In this document: piece by piece, positions 27,746 through 36,314 of the stretch | Layout of the letters: every line of letters begins with the position of its first letter | Numbering within the stretch: position 1 is the first letter of the stretch | Origin: Cupriavidus pampae | GTDB taxonomy: Bacteria > Pseudomonadota > Gammaproteobacteria > Burkholderiales > Burkholderiaceae | Assembly: GCF_914271485.1 (NCBI RefSeq) | Contig: NZ_CAJZAG010000009.1 | Location: 186,001 to 250,000, forward strand | Direction: 5' to 3' | DNA length: 64,000 nucleotides | Position numbers and translations under genes: made by a program | The notes under the pieces: generated by a model | What the model saw: the letters and a program-made list of their open reading frames with translations, nothing else | Database searches by the model: none | What the model was told of the DNA's origin: nothing

Positions 27746-28999
27746 ATGCGTATTCCCTTTGGCCGCCAAGCCAGCGGCGCGCTCGTGCTGATCGGCGCGC
27801 TCGCCGCACTCGGCGCGCTGCCGGTCGGCCCCGCCGCCGCGCAGTCCAAACCCGGCATTTCCGACGATGTCGTCAAAATGGGCCTGCTGCTCGATATGAG
27901 CGGGCTGTATGCCGATGTAACCGGCCGCGGCAGCGCGGCCGCGGCGCAGATGGCCATCGACGACTTCGGTGGCAAGGTGCTCGGCAAGAAGATCGAGCTC
28001 GTGGTCGTCGATCACCAGAACAAGGCCGATATCGCCGCCAACAAGGCGCGTGAATGGTTCGATACCGATCATGTGGACGCGATCCTCGACGTGGCCGCCT
28101 CCGCGCCCGCGCTCGCGGTGCTCGACGTGGCCAAGCAGAAGAACCGTATCGTCGTGTTCTCCGGCCCGGGCACCGAACGCATTACCAATGACCTGTGCAC
28201 GCCGGTCTCGGTCCATTACGCCTATGACACCTACGCGCTGGCCAACAGCACGGCCAAGGCGATGGTCCAGCGCGGCGGCAAGACGTGGTACTTCCTGACG
28301 GCCGACTACGCGTTCGGCCACACACTGCAGCAGTCGGCCACCACGGTCGTGCAGGAAGCCGGCGGCACCGTGCTCGGCGCCGCCCGGCATCCGACCGGCG
28401 CCAGCGACTTCGCCTCGTACCTGCTGCAGGCGCAGGCCAGCAAGGCCCAGGTCGTGGGCCTTGCCAATGCCGGTGGCGATACCGTCAATGCGATCAAGGC
28501 CGCGTCGGAATTCGGCCTCACGCGCAACAACGCGCAGCGCATGGCGGGCCTGCTGCTGTACATCAACGACATCCACGCGATCGGCCTCAAGACCGCGCAG
28601 GGCCTCGTGCTGACCGAGGCGTTCTACTGGGACATGAACGACCAGACCCGCGCATGGTCACGCCGCTATTTCGACAAGGTCAAGAAGATGCCCAATATGA
28701 GCCAGGCGGGCGTGTATTCGTCGGTGACTCATTACCTCAAGTCGGTGCAGGCCGCCGGCACCGATGAAACGGCAGCAGTGATGAAACAGATGAAGTCGCT
28801 GCCGATCAATGACTTCTTCGCCAGGAACGGCCGCATCCGCGAGGACGGCCGCATGATCCACGACATGTACCTGTTCGAGGTCAAGGCGCCGTCCGAGTCC
28901 AAGTACCCGTGGGACTACTACAAGGTGCTGGCCACCGTTCCCGGCGACCAGGCCTTTATGCCGGCCTCGAAATCGCAATGTCCCCTGCTGAAAAAATAG
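27746..28999 (+). CDS. ABC transporter substrate-binding protein, branched-chain amino acid type
   Basis: A 417-residue periplasmic binding protein of the LivJ/aliphatic-amide class. A signal peptide ends at GPAAAQS (about residue 33). The mature part begins KPGISDDVVKMGLLLDMSGLYADVTG, and the central fold includes VDHQNKADIAANKAREW. GGAG lies 6 bases before the ATG. No permease or ATPase gene is adjacent, so it must share a transporter encoded elsewhere. It sits between the cyclase and thiolase-like genes and probably delivers the substrate of this pathway. Confidence 0.88.
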   Translation: MRIPFGRQASGALVLIGALAALGALPVGPAAAQSKPGISDDVVKMGLLLDMSGLYADVTGRGSAAAAQMAIDDFGGKVLGKKIELVVVDHQNKADIAANKAREWFDTDHVDAILDVAASAPALAVLDVAKQKNRIVVFSGPGTERITNDLCTPVSVHYAYDTYALANSTAKAMVQRGGKTWYFLTADYAFGHTLQQSATTVVQEAGGTVLGAARHPTGASDFASYLLQAQASKAQVVGLANAGGDTVNAIKAASEFGLTRNNAQRMAGLLLYINDIHAIGLKTAQGLVLTEAFYWDMNDQTRAWSRRYFDKVKKMPNMSQAGVYSSVTHYLKSVQAAGTDETAAVMKQMKSLPINDFFARNGRIREDGRMIHDMYLFEVKAPSESKYPWDYYKVLATVPGDQAFMPASKSQCPLLKK

Positions 29000-29003
29000 A
29001 CCG

Positions 29004-30143
29004 ATGACACTCAGTTACGTACGCGGCGTGGGCAACACGCCTTTCGGCAGACTCCCCGGCAGCACGCCGCTCACGCTGATGGCCGAGGCCGCCTCCGCCG
29101 CGCTGGAGCAGGCCGGCCTGCAACGCGAAGACGTGGATGGCGTGCTGTGCGGCTATGCCACCACGTTGCCGCATCTGATGCTCGCCGATCTGTTCTGCGA
29201 GACCGCCTCGCTGTCGCCGGCCTATGCCCACGGCATGGCCGGCGGCGGTGCCACGGGCGGGTTGATGGCGATGCTCGCGCACGACCTCGTGCGCGGCGGC
29301 CGCTGTCGCAATGTGCTCGTGGTGGCCGGCGAGAACCGCCTCTCCGGCCAGAGTCGCGACCAGTCGATGCAGACGCTCGCGCAGGTTGGAGAGCCCGCGA
29401 TCGAGGTGCCCAACGGCGCGTCGGTGCCCGCGTACTACGCGCTGCTGGCCTCGCGCTATCTGCACGAGACCGGGCTCGATGCCGACGCGCTGGCCGAGTT
29501 CGCGGTGCTGATGCGCGCGCACGCGGGCGGTCATCCCGACGCCCATCTGCGCGATCCGATGACCCTGGCGGACGCTCTCGCCGCCAAATGGATCGCGGCC
29601 CCGCTGCGGCTCTCCGATTGCTGCCCGATCTCCGACGGCGCCGTGGCCGTGGTGGTGTCCGCGGAGCCCGGCGCGGGCGTGCCGGTGCGCATCGCGGGCG
29701 CGGGTCAGGCCCATCGGCACCAGCACCTGAGCGCGATAGAGAGCGTGATGGACTCGGGCGCCGCCGATGCCGCCGCACGCGCGTTCGCGGAGGCACGCTG
29801 CACAGTGGCCGATATCGATCTGCTGGCGATCTACGACTCGTTCACGATCACGCTCGTGATGCTGCTCGAAGAACTGGGCATCGCCCCGCGCGGCCGCGCC
29901 ATCGAACGGTTGCGTGCCGGCGACTTCGGCGTCGACGGCGCGTTGCCGCTCAATACGCATGGCGGCCTGCTCGCGTTCGGCCACTCGGGCGTGGCCGGTG
30001 GCCTGATGCATCTGGCCGAAGCCAGCCGCCAGCTCGCGGGCCGCGCCGGCGCGCGGCAGATTGCGCCCAAACGACGGGCATTGTTCCACGCGGACGGCGG
30101 CGTGCTGTCTTCCCACGTCAGCCTGATTCTGGAGACCGCATGA
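29004..30143 (+). CDS. Thiolase-fold protein lacking the nucleophilic Cys
   Basis: A 379-residue SCP-x/Ltp2-like thiolase superfamily protein. The segment that normally reads NCATG with the acyl-accepting Cys here reads GGATGG, so Gly replaces the Cys. The C-terminal motifs NTHGGLLAFGHSGVAGG keep both catalytic His regions. It overlaps the DUF35 gene by 4 bases (ATGA at 30140). Ltp2-type aldolases work in a complex with a DUF35 partner and do not use the Cys, so a retro-aldol activity is more likely than true thiolysis (inference). Confidence 0.85.
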   Translation: MTLSYVRGVGNTPFGRLPGSTPLTLMAEAASAALEQAGLQREDVDGVLCGYATTLPHLMLADLFCETASLSPAYAHGMAGGGATGGLMAMLAHDLVRGGRCRNVLVVAGENRLSGQSRDQSMQTLAQVGEPAIEVPNGASVPAYYALLASRYLHETGLDADALAEFAVLMRAHAGGHPDAHLRDPMTLADALAAKWIAAPLRLSDCCPISDGAVAVVVSAEPGAGVPVRIAGAGQAHRHQHLSAIESVMDSGAADAAARAFAEARCTVADIDLLAIYDSFTITLVMLLEELGIAPRGRAIERLRAGDFGVDGALPLNTHGGLLAFGHSGVAGGLMHLAEASRQLAGRAGARQIAPKRRALFHADGGVLSSHVSLILETA

Positions 30144-30487
30144 CGCATCCCTACACCGAAGGTCTGGCCGCCGGCGTGGTGCGCTATCAATGCTGCGCGG
30201 CGTGCGACGCCTGGCAACCGCTGACGCGGCTGGCGTGTCGCGCCTGCGGCAGCACGGATCTGCACTGGCGCGATGCCAGCGGCCGCGCCACCGTTTTTGC
30301 GGTGACCGAGGTCTCGCGCGCGCCGACTGAAGCGTTCCGCGCGCTGGCCCCCTACACGCTCGTGCTCGCCACGCTCGACGAAGGCCCGCGCGTGATGGGC
30401 CATGCGGCCCCCGGCGCCCGCATTGGCGACCGCGTGCGCGCGTCGTTCATGGCATTTGGCGACAGCACGCTGCTGCGCTTCGATTGA
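30140..30487 (+). CDS. DUF35 OB-fold zinc-ribbon protein (acyl-CoA-associated)
   Basis: A 115-residue protein with a zinc ribbon (Cys19-x2-Cys22 and Cys33-x2-Cys36 in CCAACDAWQPLTRLACRACG) and an OB-fold C-terminus. Proteins of this type bind CoA esters and partner thiolase-like or hydratase enzymes. Four-base overlap with the thiolase-like gene points to a stable complex of the two products. Confidence 0.88.
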   Translation: MTHPYTEGLAAGVVRYQCCAACDAWQPLTRLACRACGSTDLHWRDASGRATVFAVTEVSRAPTEAFRALAPYTLVLATLDEGPRVMGHAAPGARIGDRVRASFMAFGDSTLLRFD

Positions 30488-30511
30488 CCCGATATCCGAC
30501 TTCTCCCGTAC

Positions 30512-32614
30512 ATGTCCACTCAGCTCGACTCCCTGCTCTCGCCCGCCTCGATCGCCGTGATCGGCGCTTCAGACAACATCCACAAGATCGGCGGCCGTCC
30601 GATCCACTACATGAAGCAACACGGCTACGCGGGCACGATCTATCCGGTCAACCCGCAACGCGAAACGATTCAGGGCATTCCGTCGTTCCCCTCGCTCGAC
30701 GCGCTACCCGCGGTGCCCGACCTCGCCATCATCGTGATCGGCGGCGACGCCGCGGTGCAGGCGGTGCGTGACTGCGCGCGACTCGGCGTGGCGTCGGCCA
30801 TCGTTATCGCATCGGGGTTCGGCGAGGCAGGCGAGGAAGGCAAGCGCCAGCAGGACGAGATGGTGCGCATCGCGCGCGCGGCCAACTTGCGTATCGTGGG
30901 GCCCAACAGTCAGGGCCTCGCGAACTTTGGCAATGGCGCGGTAGCCAGCTTCTCAACGATGTTTATCGAGGTGCCGCCCAAGGATGGCCCAGTGGCCGTG
31001 GTCAGCCAGAGCGGCGGTATGGCGGCGATGGTGTACGGCCTGCTGCGCGGGCAAGGCATCGGCGTGCGACACGTGCATGCCACCGGCAATCAGGCCGACG
31101 TCACGGTGAGCGAGTTGGCCCTTGCCGTGGCCCACGATCCCGACGTCAAGCTGCTGCTGCTCTATCTGGAAAGCCTGTCGGACCCCGACATGCTGGCGCA
31201 GGCCGCCGCAGTGGCCCGCGCGCGCGGCGTGCCGGTGGTCGCCGTCAAGGCCGGCCGCACCGGCGCGGGCCAGCGCGCAGCCGCTTCCCATACCGGCGCG
31301 ATGGCCAGTGAGGACCGTGCCGTGGACGCGTTTCTGGCGCGGCACGGCATCTGGCGCGCGGACGACGCGCATGCGCTTGCACGCTGCGCATCGCTGTATC
31401 TGCGCGGCTGGCAACCATCGGGACGCAACCTCGTCGTCGTCAGCAATTCGGGCGCGAGCTGCGTGATGGCGGCCGATGCCGCCGACACGCTGAGCCTGCC
31501 GATCGCCCCGCTCTCGGACGCGACGCAGACCGCGCTGGCCGCGCGTCTGCCCGGCTTTGCCGCCACCGCCAATCCGGTGGACGTCACCGCCGCGTTGCTG
31601 ACCAACAGCGCGCTGTTCGGCGACGTACTGCCGGTCGTGGCTGAAGATCCTTCCGCGGATCTGTTCCTGCTCGATATTCCGGTGGCCGGCATGGGCTACG
31701 ACGTCCCGCGCTTTGCCCGCGACGCCGCGCACTTTGCCGACCATGCTGGCAAGCCGATTGCCGTGGCCGCATGGCAGGAATCGGTCGCCAGCGTATTCCG
31801 CGAAGCCGGCGTGCCGACCTTCGAGAATGCGGCTGATGCCCTTGCCGCATTCCATCAACTGGCCGGTCACCAGGCGCTGCTGCGTATCGTGGCCGAGGAA
31901 CCCCCGCTGCCGGCCGCGGTGGCGACGCACCCGCAAGCTGGCAAGACCCACACGCTATCCGAGGCCGCCAGCCTCGCCCGGCTGGCCGAGGCCGGCGTCA
32001 ACGTGGTCGAGCACGTACTGTGCCGCACGGCCGACGAAGCGGTGGCCGCATGGCAGAAGATCGGCGCGCCGGTCGCCGTCAAGGCCAGTTCGCCACAGGT
32101 ACCGCACAAGAGCGAGCACGGTCTGGTCATGCTGCATTGCAACGACGCCGATACCATCCGGCGCGCGTTCGATGGGCAAACCCGCACGTTGGCATCGATG
32201 CAGGCGAACTGCGAAGGCGTACTGGTCGCGCGCATGACGCGTGGGCAGCGTGAACTGATGGTCGGCGCGCATTGGGATCCGACCTTCGGCGCAGTGTTGC
32301 TTGTAGGCGACGGTGGCAAGTACGTCGAAGTGCTGCGCGACACCGCGCTGCTGCTGGCTCCGGCCACGCCCGCAGCGGTGAAACGGGCGCTGTCGACACT
32401 GCGCATCGCGCCGCTGCTGGGCGGCGTGCGCGGGGATCAGCCCATCGATCTGGACGCGTTGTGCACGCTGGCGGCCAGCGTTGGCCGCATGGTTCACGAG
32501 GCGCGCGGCGCCATTGCCTCGGTGGATCTCAACCCGGTGATGGCTGGCCCCGAGGGCGCGGTCGTCGTCGATGCGCTGATCGAGGTCGCCACGGGAGACG
32601 TCGCAGGGCGTTGA
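30512..32614 (+). CDS. ADP-forming acyl-CoA synthetase (acetate-CoA ligase family)
   Basis: A 700-residue fused protein with a CoA-binding Rossmann domain (residues about 8-135, SIAVIGASDNIHKIGG), two succinyl-CoA-ligase-like domains with the likely phospho-His in ASHTGAMASEDRAVDAF, and a C-terminal ATP-grasp domain from about 480 (VAVKASSPQVPHKSEHG). It would activate or release an acyl group with ATP/ADP. It follows the DUF35 gene by 24 bp and completes the acyl-CoA steps of the cluster. The acyl substrate is unknown. Confidence 0.9.
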   Translation: MSTQLDSLLSPASIAVIGASDNIHKIGGRPIHYMKQHGYAGTIYPVNPQRETIQGIPSFPSLDALPAVPDLAIIVIGGDAAVQAVRDCARLGVASAIVIASGFGEAGEEGKRQQDEMVRIARAANLRIVGPNSQGLANFGNGAVASFSTMFIEVPPKDGPVAVVSQSGGMAAMVYGLLRGQGIGVRHVHATGNQADVTVSELALAVAHDPDVKLLLLYLESLSDPDMLAQAAAVARARGVPVVAVKAGRTGAGQRAAASHTGAMASEDRAVDAFLARHGIWRADDAHALARCASLYLRGWQPSGRNLVVVSNSGASCVMAADAADTLSLPIAPLSDATQTALAARLPGFAATANPVDVTAALLTNSALFGDVLPVVAEDPSADLFLLDIPVAGMGYDVPRFARDAAHFADHAGKPIAVAAWQESVASVFREAGVPTFENAADALAAFHQLAGHQALLRIVAEEPPLPAAVATHPQAGKTHTLSEAASLARLAEAGVNVVEHVLCRTADEAVAAWQKIGAPVAVKASSPQVPHKSEHGLVMLHCNDADTIRRAFDGQTRTLASMQANCEGVLVARMTRGQRELMVGAHWDPTFGAVLLVGDGGKYVEVLRDTALLLAPATPAAVKRALSTLRIAPLLGGVRGDQPIDLDALCTLAASVGRMVHEARGAIASVDLNPVMAGPEGAVVVDALIEVATGDVAGR

Positions 32615-32675
32615 GTCGGCGGCAGGCATATGGGGATGGTGGCAGTCCCGCGCAAGGGCTCCTATTGTTCATGGG

Positions 32676-32721
32676 CAGGAATACAGTGTCGGCAATACTG
32701 GCCTATGACATCAGGAATACA
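32676..32721. repeat. Direct repeat CAGGAATACA, 36 bp apart
   Basis: Exact copies lie at 32676-32685 and 32712-32721 in the 185-bp gap before the porin gene. Possible regulator sites; nothing else was recognised in the gap. Confidence 0.3.
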
Positions 32722-32799
32722 TGCCGTTACATTGGGCAGCCCGCGTGCCGCGAGCCCTTCGGATGCGCACGCGCGGCTGCCACAATAAGGACTCATAGA

Positions 32800-33897
32800 A
32801 TGAAAGCCCATCATGCCTGCCTGGCGGCACTGTCCATGCTGCCAGCCATCGCTTCCGCCCAGGGGAGCGGGATCACCCTCTATGGTGTCGTCGACGACGG
32901 CATCGAATACATCAACCACCTGCCGCGCGCCGGCAACAGCAGCGCCGCCACCGTACGCATGTCGGCCGGCAATCTGTCGACCTCCCGCTGGGGCCTGCGT
33001 GGCCGCGAAGAGCTTGGCGACGGCCTGGCCGCGGTGTTCCTGCTCGAGAACGGCTTCGACTCCGACACGGGCGTCGCCAACCAGGGTGGCCGCCTGTTCG
33101 GCCGCCAGGCCTACGTCGGCCTGCAGCAACGCTTTGGCACGCTGACGCTGGGACGCCATCAGAATCTGGTCTACGACTTCTCCAATGCGTTCGACCCGAT
33201 GGCGATCGCCACGCGTTATTCGCTGCTGATGCACGATCGCTGGATGTCGAGCCGCTCCGACAACTCGGTCAAATTCTCGGGCCAGACCGGCAGCATTTAC
33301 TACGGCCTGCTCTATAGCACCGGCTACGACAGCACGGCGGGTGGAGAAATTCCGGGCGATTACAAGGCTGGTCGCGAGATGAGCGCGTCGGTCGGCTATG
33401 CCGCCGGTCCGCTGGCATTGCGCGTCGTCTATGACGACCTTCACGGCAGCACGCTGACCACCGACGACAACCGCGAACGCCGCGCCGCAATCGCCGGCAC
33501 CTACACGTTCGGCCCAGCCAAGGCGTTCGTGGGCTATCGCTGGTACTACGGCGACTTCACCACCAGCTCGCTGCGCACCAACCTGTACTGGGCCGGCGTG
33601 CAATACCAGCTGACCCCGGTCATCGCGGTAACTGGCGTCGCCTATTACACCGACGTGCGCAACAGCGGCGGCGACCCGTACAGCTTTGTGCTGTCCGGCT
33701 CGTATGCATTCTCCAAACGCACGGATCTGTACACGGTGTTCGGCTTTACGCGCAATCGCGAGAACTCCAACCTGAGCCTGAGCGGCTTCGGCCCCTCGCT
33801 GAACCGGTCCGCGACCACGCTGGTGAACACGACGGAACAGGTTGGCGCAGGCCAGAACCAGTTCGGCGCGGTCATCGGTATCCGCCACCGGTTCTGA
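32800..33897 (+). CDS. Gram-negative porin (Burkholderia OpcP/Omp38 type)
   Basis: A 365-residue outer-membrane trimeric porin. The signal peptide ends AIASA (about residue 20). The mature start GSGITLYGVVDDGIEYINH and the constriction-loop region with RWGLRGREELGDGLAAVFLLENGF and GRLFGRQAYVGL are typical, and the chain ends in Phe (GIRHRF). AAGGA lies upstream of the ATG at 32800. Placed after the acyl-CoA synthetase gene, it may admit the cluster's substrate, though it could be an independent unit. Confidence 0.92.
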   Translation: MKAHHACLAALSMLPAIASAQGSGITLYGVVDDGIEYINHLPRAGNSSAATVRMSAGNLSTSRWGLRGREELGDGLAAVFLLENGFDSDTGVANQGGRLFGRQAYVGLQQRFGTLTLGRHQNLVYDFSNAFDPMAIATRYSLLMHDRWMSSRSDNSVKFSGQTGSIYYGLLYSTGYDSTAGGEIPGDYKAGREMSASVGYAAGPLALRVVYDDLHGSTLTTDDNRERRAAIAGTYTFGPAKAFVGYRWYYGDFTTSSLRTNLYWAGVQYQLTPVIAVTGVAYYTDVRNSGGDPYSFVLSGSYAFSKRTDLYTVFGFTRNRENSNLSLSGFGPSLNRSATTLVNTTEQVGAGQNQFGAVIGIRHRF

Positions 33898-33966
33898 TCG
33901 CTTCGGACGCATCCGATGTGGCAACGCAACATCGGACGCAACATCCGGCCTTGAAATTTCCCGATC

Positions 33967-33984
33967 ACTGTATATATTTACAGT
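33967..33984 (+). promoter_or_regulatory. LexA (SOS) box 1
   Basis: ACTGTATATATTTACAGT differs from the E. coli LexA consensus core CTGTATATATATACAG at one position only. It lies 44 bp upstream of the ATG of the small gene at 34028. Confidence 0.85.
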
Positions 33985-33985
33985 A

Positions 33986-34003
33986 ACTGTATGAATCCAC
34001 AGT
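33986..34003 (+). promoter_or_regulatory. LexA (SOS) box 2
   Basis: ACTGTATGAATCCACAGT keeps the CTGT-N8-ACAG pattern and starts 19 bp after the first box, placing two LexA dimers nearly two helical turns apart on the same face. Confidence 0.8.
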
Positions 34004-34027
34004 ATCGGGAAATTTCCGGAGTCCGTG

Positions 34028-34384
34028 ATGGAACAGCTGATTCGGGTGCAGAACGAATACGACCGTCAGGTATTGGGCTGGCTGCGCGTACGCGTAGGCG
34101 ACGCGGCGCTGCAAAGCGCCGCGCGCAAAGCGGCCACCGAAGGTGAAAAGCCTTATCTTTCAACAGTTTGCCGCACCCTCGGGTTGCGTCCGCCGACCCG
34201 CCGTGCGTTTCGCGACGAAGCCGCGCGGATGCACCGTGCGGTGGGCGAACGCCATCTGGCGAGGATTCGCCAGATTCTGGGAGCCGCCGCCCAAACCAGC
34301 ACTGTGGGCGCCTCTCACCCCGTGCAGACGCGTAGCGGCATGAATCATCGCCTGCCGTCGCGCCTGCAGGGCTCCCTGTTCTGA
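34028..34384 (+). CDS. SOS-regulated small protein with C-terminal beta-clamp-binding-like motif
   Basis: A 118-residue protein of no family I recognise. Residues 1-85 look helical and basic (EQLIRVQNEYDRQVLGWLRV, RKAATEGEKPYLSTVCRTLG). Residues 86-110 look disordered. The last six residues are LQGSLF; QGSLF fits the pentapeptide pattern Q-x-(S/D)-L-F by which polymerases and repair proteins bind the DNA polymerase III beta clamp. GGAG precedes the ATG by 6 bases; a GTG one codon earlier is also possible. Two LexA boxes lie upstream, so it should be made after DNA damage. Clamp binding is inferred from the motif. There is no membrane segment and no SulA similarity. Confidence 0.75.
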   Translation: MEQLIRVQNEYDRQVLGWLRVRVGDAALQSAARKAATEGEKPYLSTVCRTLGLRPPTRRAFRDEAARMHRAVGERHLARIRQILGAAAQTSTVGASHPVQTRSGMNHRLPSRLQGSLF

Positions 34385-34408
34385 TATCCGCGTCGAGCGG
34401 GTTGGAAC

Positions 34409-36100
34409 TCAGGCCGGCAGGTCGGTCACGCGCATGGCCGGCGTAATCTGCAGCGGATCGGTCACGAGCTCGATCAGCGCCGGTTGATTGGCGGCACGCG
34501 CCCTTGCCAGCGCGGCCGGAAAGTCCGCGGTCTTCTCCACCCGCTCCGCCAGCGCGCCGCACGCGCGCGCCATGCCGATAAAGTCCGGCGACGGAATCGT
34601 CGTGCCGCTCTGACGTCCCGGATAACGGCGCTCCTGATGCATCCGGATCGTGCCGTACATGCCGTTGTTCACCACGATGATGATCAGATTGGCGCCATGC
34701 GCGGCCGCCGTCGCGATCTCCTGCGGGTACATCAGAAAGCAGCCATCGCCGGCCAGTGCGATCACCGTCTTTTCGGGCGAACGCAGCTTGGCCGCGATCG
34801 CCGCCGGCAGGCCATATCCCATCGCGCCACAGGTCGGCGCGAGTTCGGTACGCGGTTGCTTGTACGCATAGAAGCGATGCAGCCAGACCGTATAGTTGCC
34901 CGCGCCATTGGTCAGGATCGAGTCGGCTGGCAGCACCTCGTTGAGGTGCGCCATCGCGGCGGCCATATCGACGCCAGTCAACTCGGCATGCGGCTTGGGC
35001 ACGGTCACAAACGCCTCGTGCTCGGCACGCGCGCCCGCGGTCCACTCACCCCAGACCGGCGTGGCCGTGGGTTGCAGCGAGGCCAGCATCGCGGCACCGG
35101 GCGCCACGCCCGCATGAATCGGCAGATCGGCCTGATAGACACGACCCAGCTCCGCGTTGTCCGCATGGATATGCACGAGCTTCTGCACGGGGCGCGGCAC
35201 CTGCAGCAGCGTGTAGCTGTCTGTGGCGATATCGCCGAGGCGCGTGCCAAACGCGATGATCAGATCCGCGCCCTTGACGCGTTCCGCAAGCTTCGGGCTC
35301 ACGCCGAGGCTCAGGTGGCCCACGTAATGCGGATCGCGATTGTCGAACGTATCCTGACGACGGAACACGCACGCCACCGGCAGGTTCCACGTTTTCACAA
35401 ACGTGGCGAAATCGCGCGCGGCCGCCTCGGTCCAGTTGGCGCCACCGGCAATCACCACCGGGCGCTTCGCCTCGGCCAGTGCCTGGGCCAGCGCGGCCGT
35501 GTCCTCGGGACGCGGCGCGGCGGCCACCACACGATACGGTGCCGCATCGGTGCATTCGCACAGGTTGTCCAGCACGTCCTCCGGCAGCGCGATCACGACG
35601 GGACCGGGACGGCCCGATGTGGCCACCTGAAACGCGCGCGCGACGACCTCGGGAATGCGCTTCGGATCGTCGATCTCCACCGCCCACTTGGCCAGCGTCC
35701 CAAACACCGCCGCGTAGTCGACCTCCTGGAAGGCCTCCCGCCCCTTGTGCTCGCGCGCGATCTGGCCGACGAACATGATCATCGGCGTCGAGTCCTGCTG
35801 GGCGATATGCACGCCGATGCTGGCATGCGTGGCGCCGGGCCCGCGCGTCACAAAGCAGATGCCGGGCGCGCCGGTCAGTTTGCCATCGGCCTCGGCCATA
35901 TTGGCGGCAGCGCCCTCGTGCTTGCATACCACGAGGTCGATCGCGGGCTCGTCATGCAGCGCGTCCAGGACGTCGAGAAAGCTTTCGCCGGGCACGCAGA
36001 AGATGCGCTCGGTGCCGTGAATGCGCAATTGATCGACAAGGACGCGGCCACCGGTGCGGGCCTTGGGGGAAGCGGAGGACAAAGAATCCGAAGCGGTCAT
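34409..36100 (-). CDS. Thiamine-diphosphate-dependent acetolactate-synthase-like enzyme
   Basis: A 563-residue TPP enzyme with three domains. The N-terminal pyrimidine-binding domain has the catalytic Glu in CKHEGAAANMAEADGK; the C-terminal domain has the ThDP/Mg motif GDGCFLMYPQEIATAAAHGANLIIIVVNN. Glyoxylate carboligase carries Val in place of that Glu, so that identity is unlikely even though a tartronate-semialdehyde-reductase-like gene is nearby. Biosynthetic acetolactate synthase normally has a small subunit, absent here. It is divergent from the Bug-aldolase operon and probably belongs to it functionally. ATG at 36100; a TTG at 36133 would extend the frame. Confidence 0.85.
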   Translation of the reverse strand: MTASDSLSSASPKARTGGRVLVDQLRIHGTERIFCVPGESFLDVLDALHDEPAIDLVVCKHEGAAANMAEADGKLTGAPGICFVTRGPGATHASIGVHIAQQDSTPMIMFVGQIAREHKGREAFQEVDYAAVFGTLAKWAVEIDDPKRIPEVVARAFQVATSGRPGPVVIALPEDVLDNLCECTDAAPYRVVAAAPRPEDTAALAQALAEAKRPVVIAGGANWTEAAARDFATFVKTWNLPVACVFRRQDTFDNRDPHYVGHLSLGVSPKLAERVKGADLIIAFGTRLGDIATDSYTLLQVPRPVQKLVHIHADNAELGRVYQADLPIHAGVAPGAAMLASLQPTATPVWGEWTAGARAEHEAFVTVPKPHAELTGVDMAAAMAHLNEVLPADSILTNGAGNYTVWLHRFYAYKQPRTELAPTCGAMGYGLPAAIAAKLRSPEKTVIALAGDGCFLMYPQEIATAAAHGANLIIIVVNNGMYGTIRMHQERRYPGRQSGTTIPSPDFIGMARACGALAERVEKTADFPAALARARAANQPALIELVTDPLQITPAMRVTDLPA

Positions 36101-36314
36101 GACGAAGCGTGAAGATGTGGGGGTGGACGACAAAAACCTATTGTCTGCGATTGTTCCGTTTGACGATACGCATCGCGCGGTCTATCGTGCATTTCTGTTA
36201 TGCAAATTCTGCAAGACGGCATCGCACATGGGCGTGTAGATTTGCTGACGGCGCAGATCCACAGAAGATCATTTACGACGCCCTGAAAACTACACAGCAA
36301 CAGGAGACCACGCA

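Noticed and set aside
34028-34384. SulA- or SidA-type cell-division inhibitor
   Set aside because: LexA control fits, but there is no SulA similarity and no membrane segment; the clamp-like motif points to another role.
34409-36100. Glyoxylate carboligase
   Set aside because: The residue that is Val in that enzyme is Glu here (KHEGAA), as in ordinary TPP decarboxylase-ligases.
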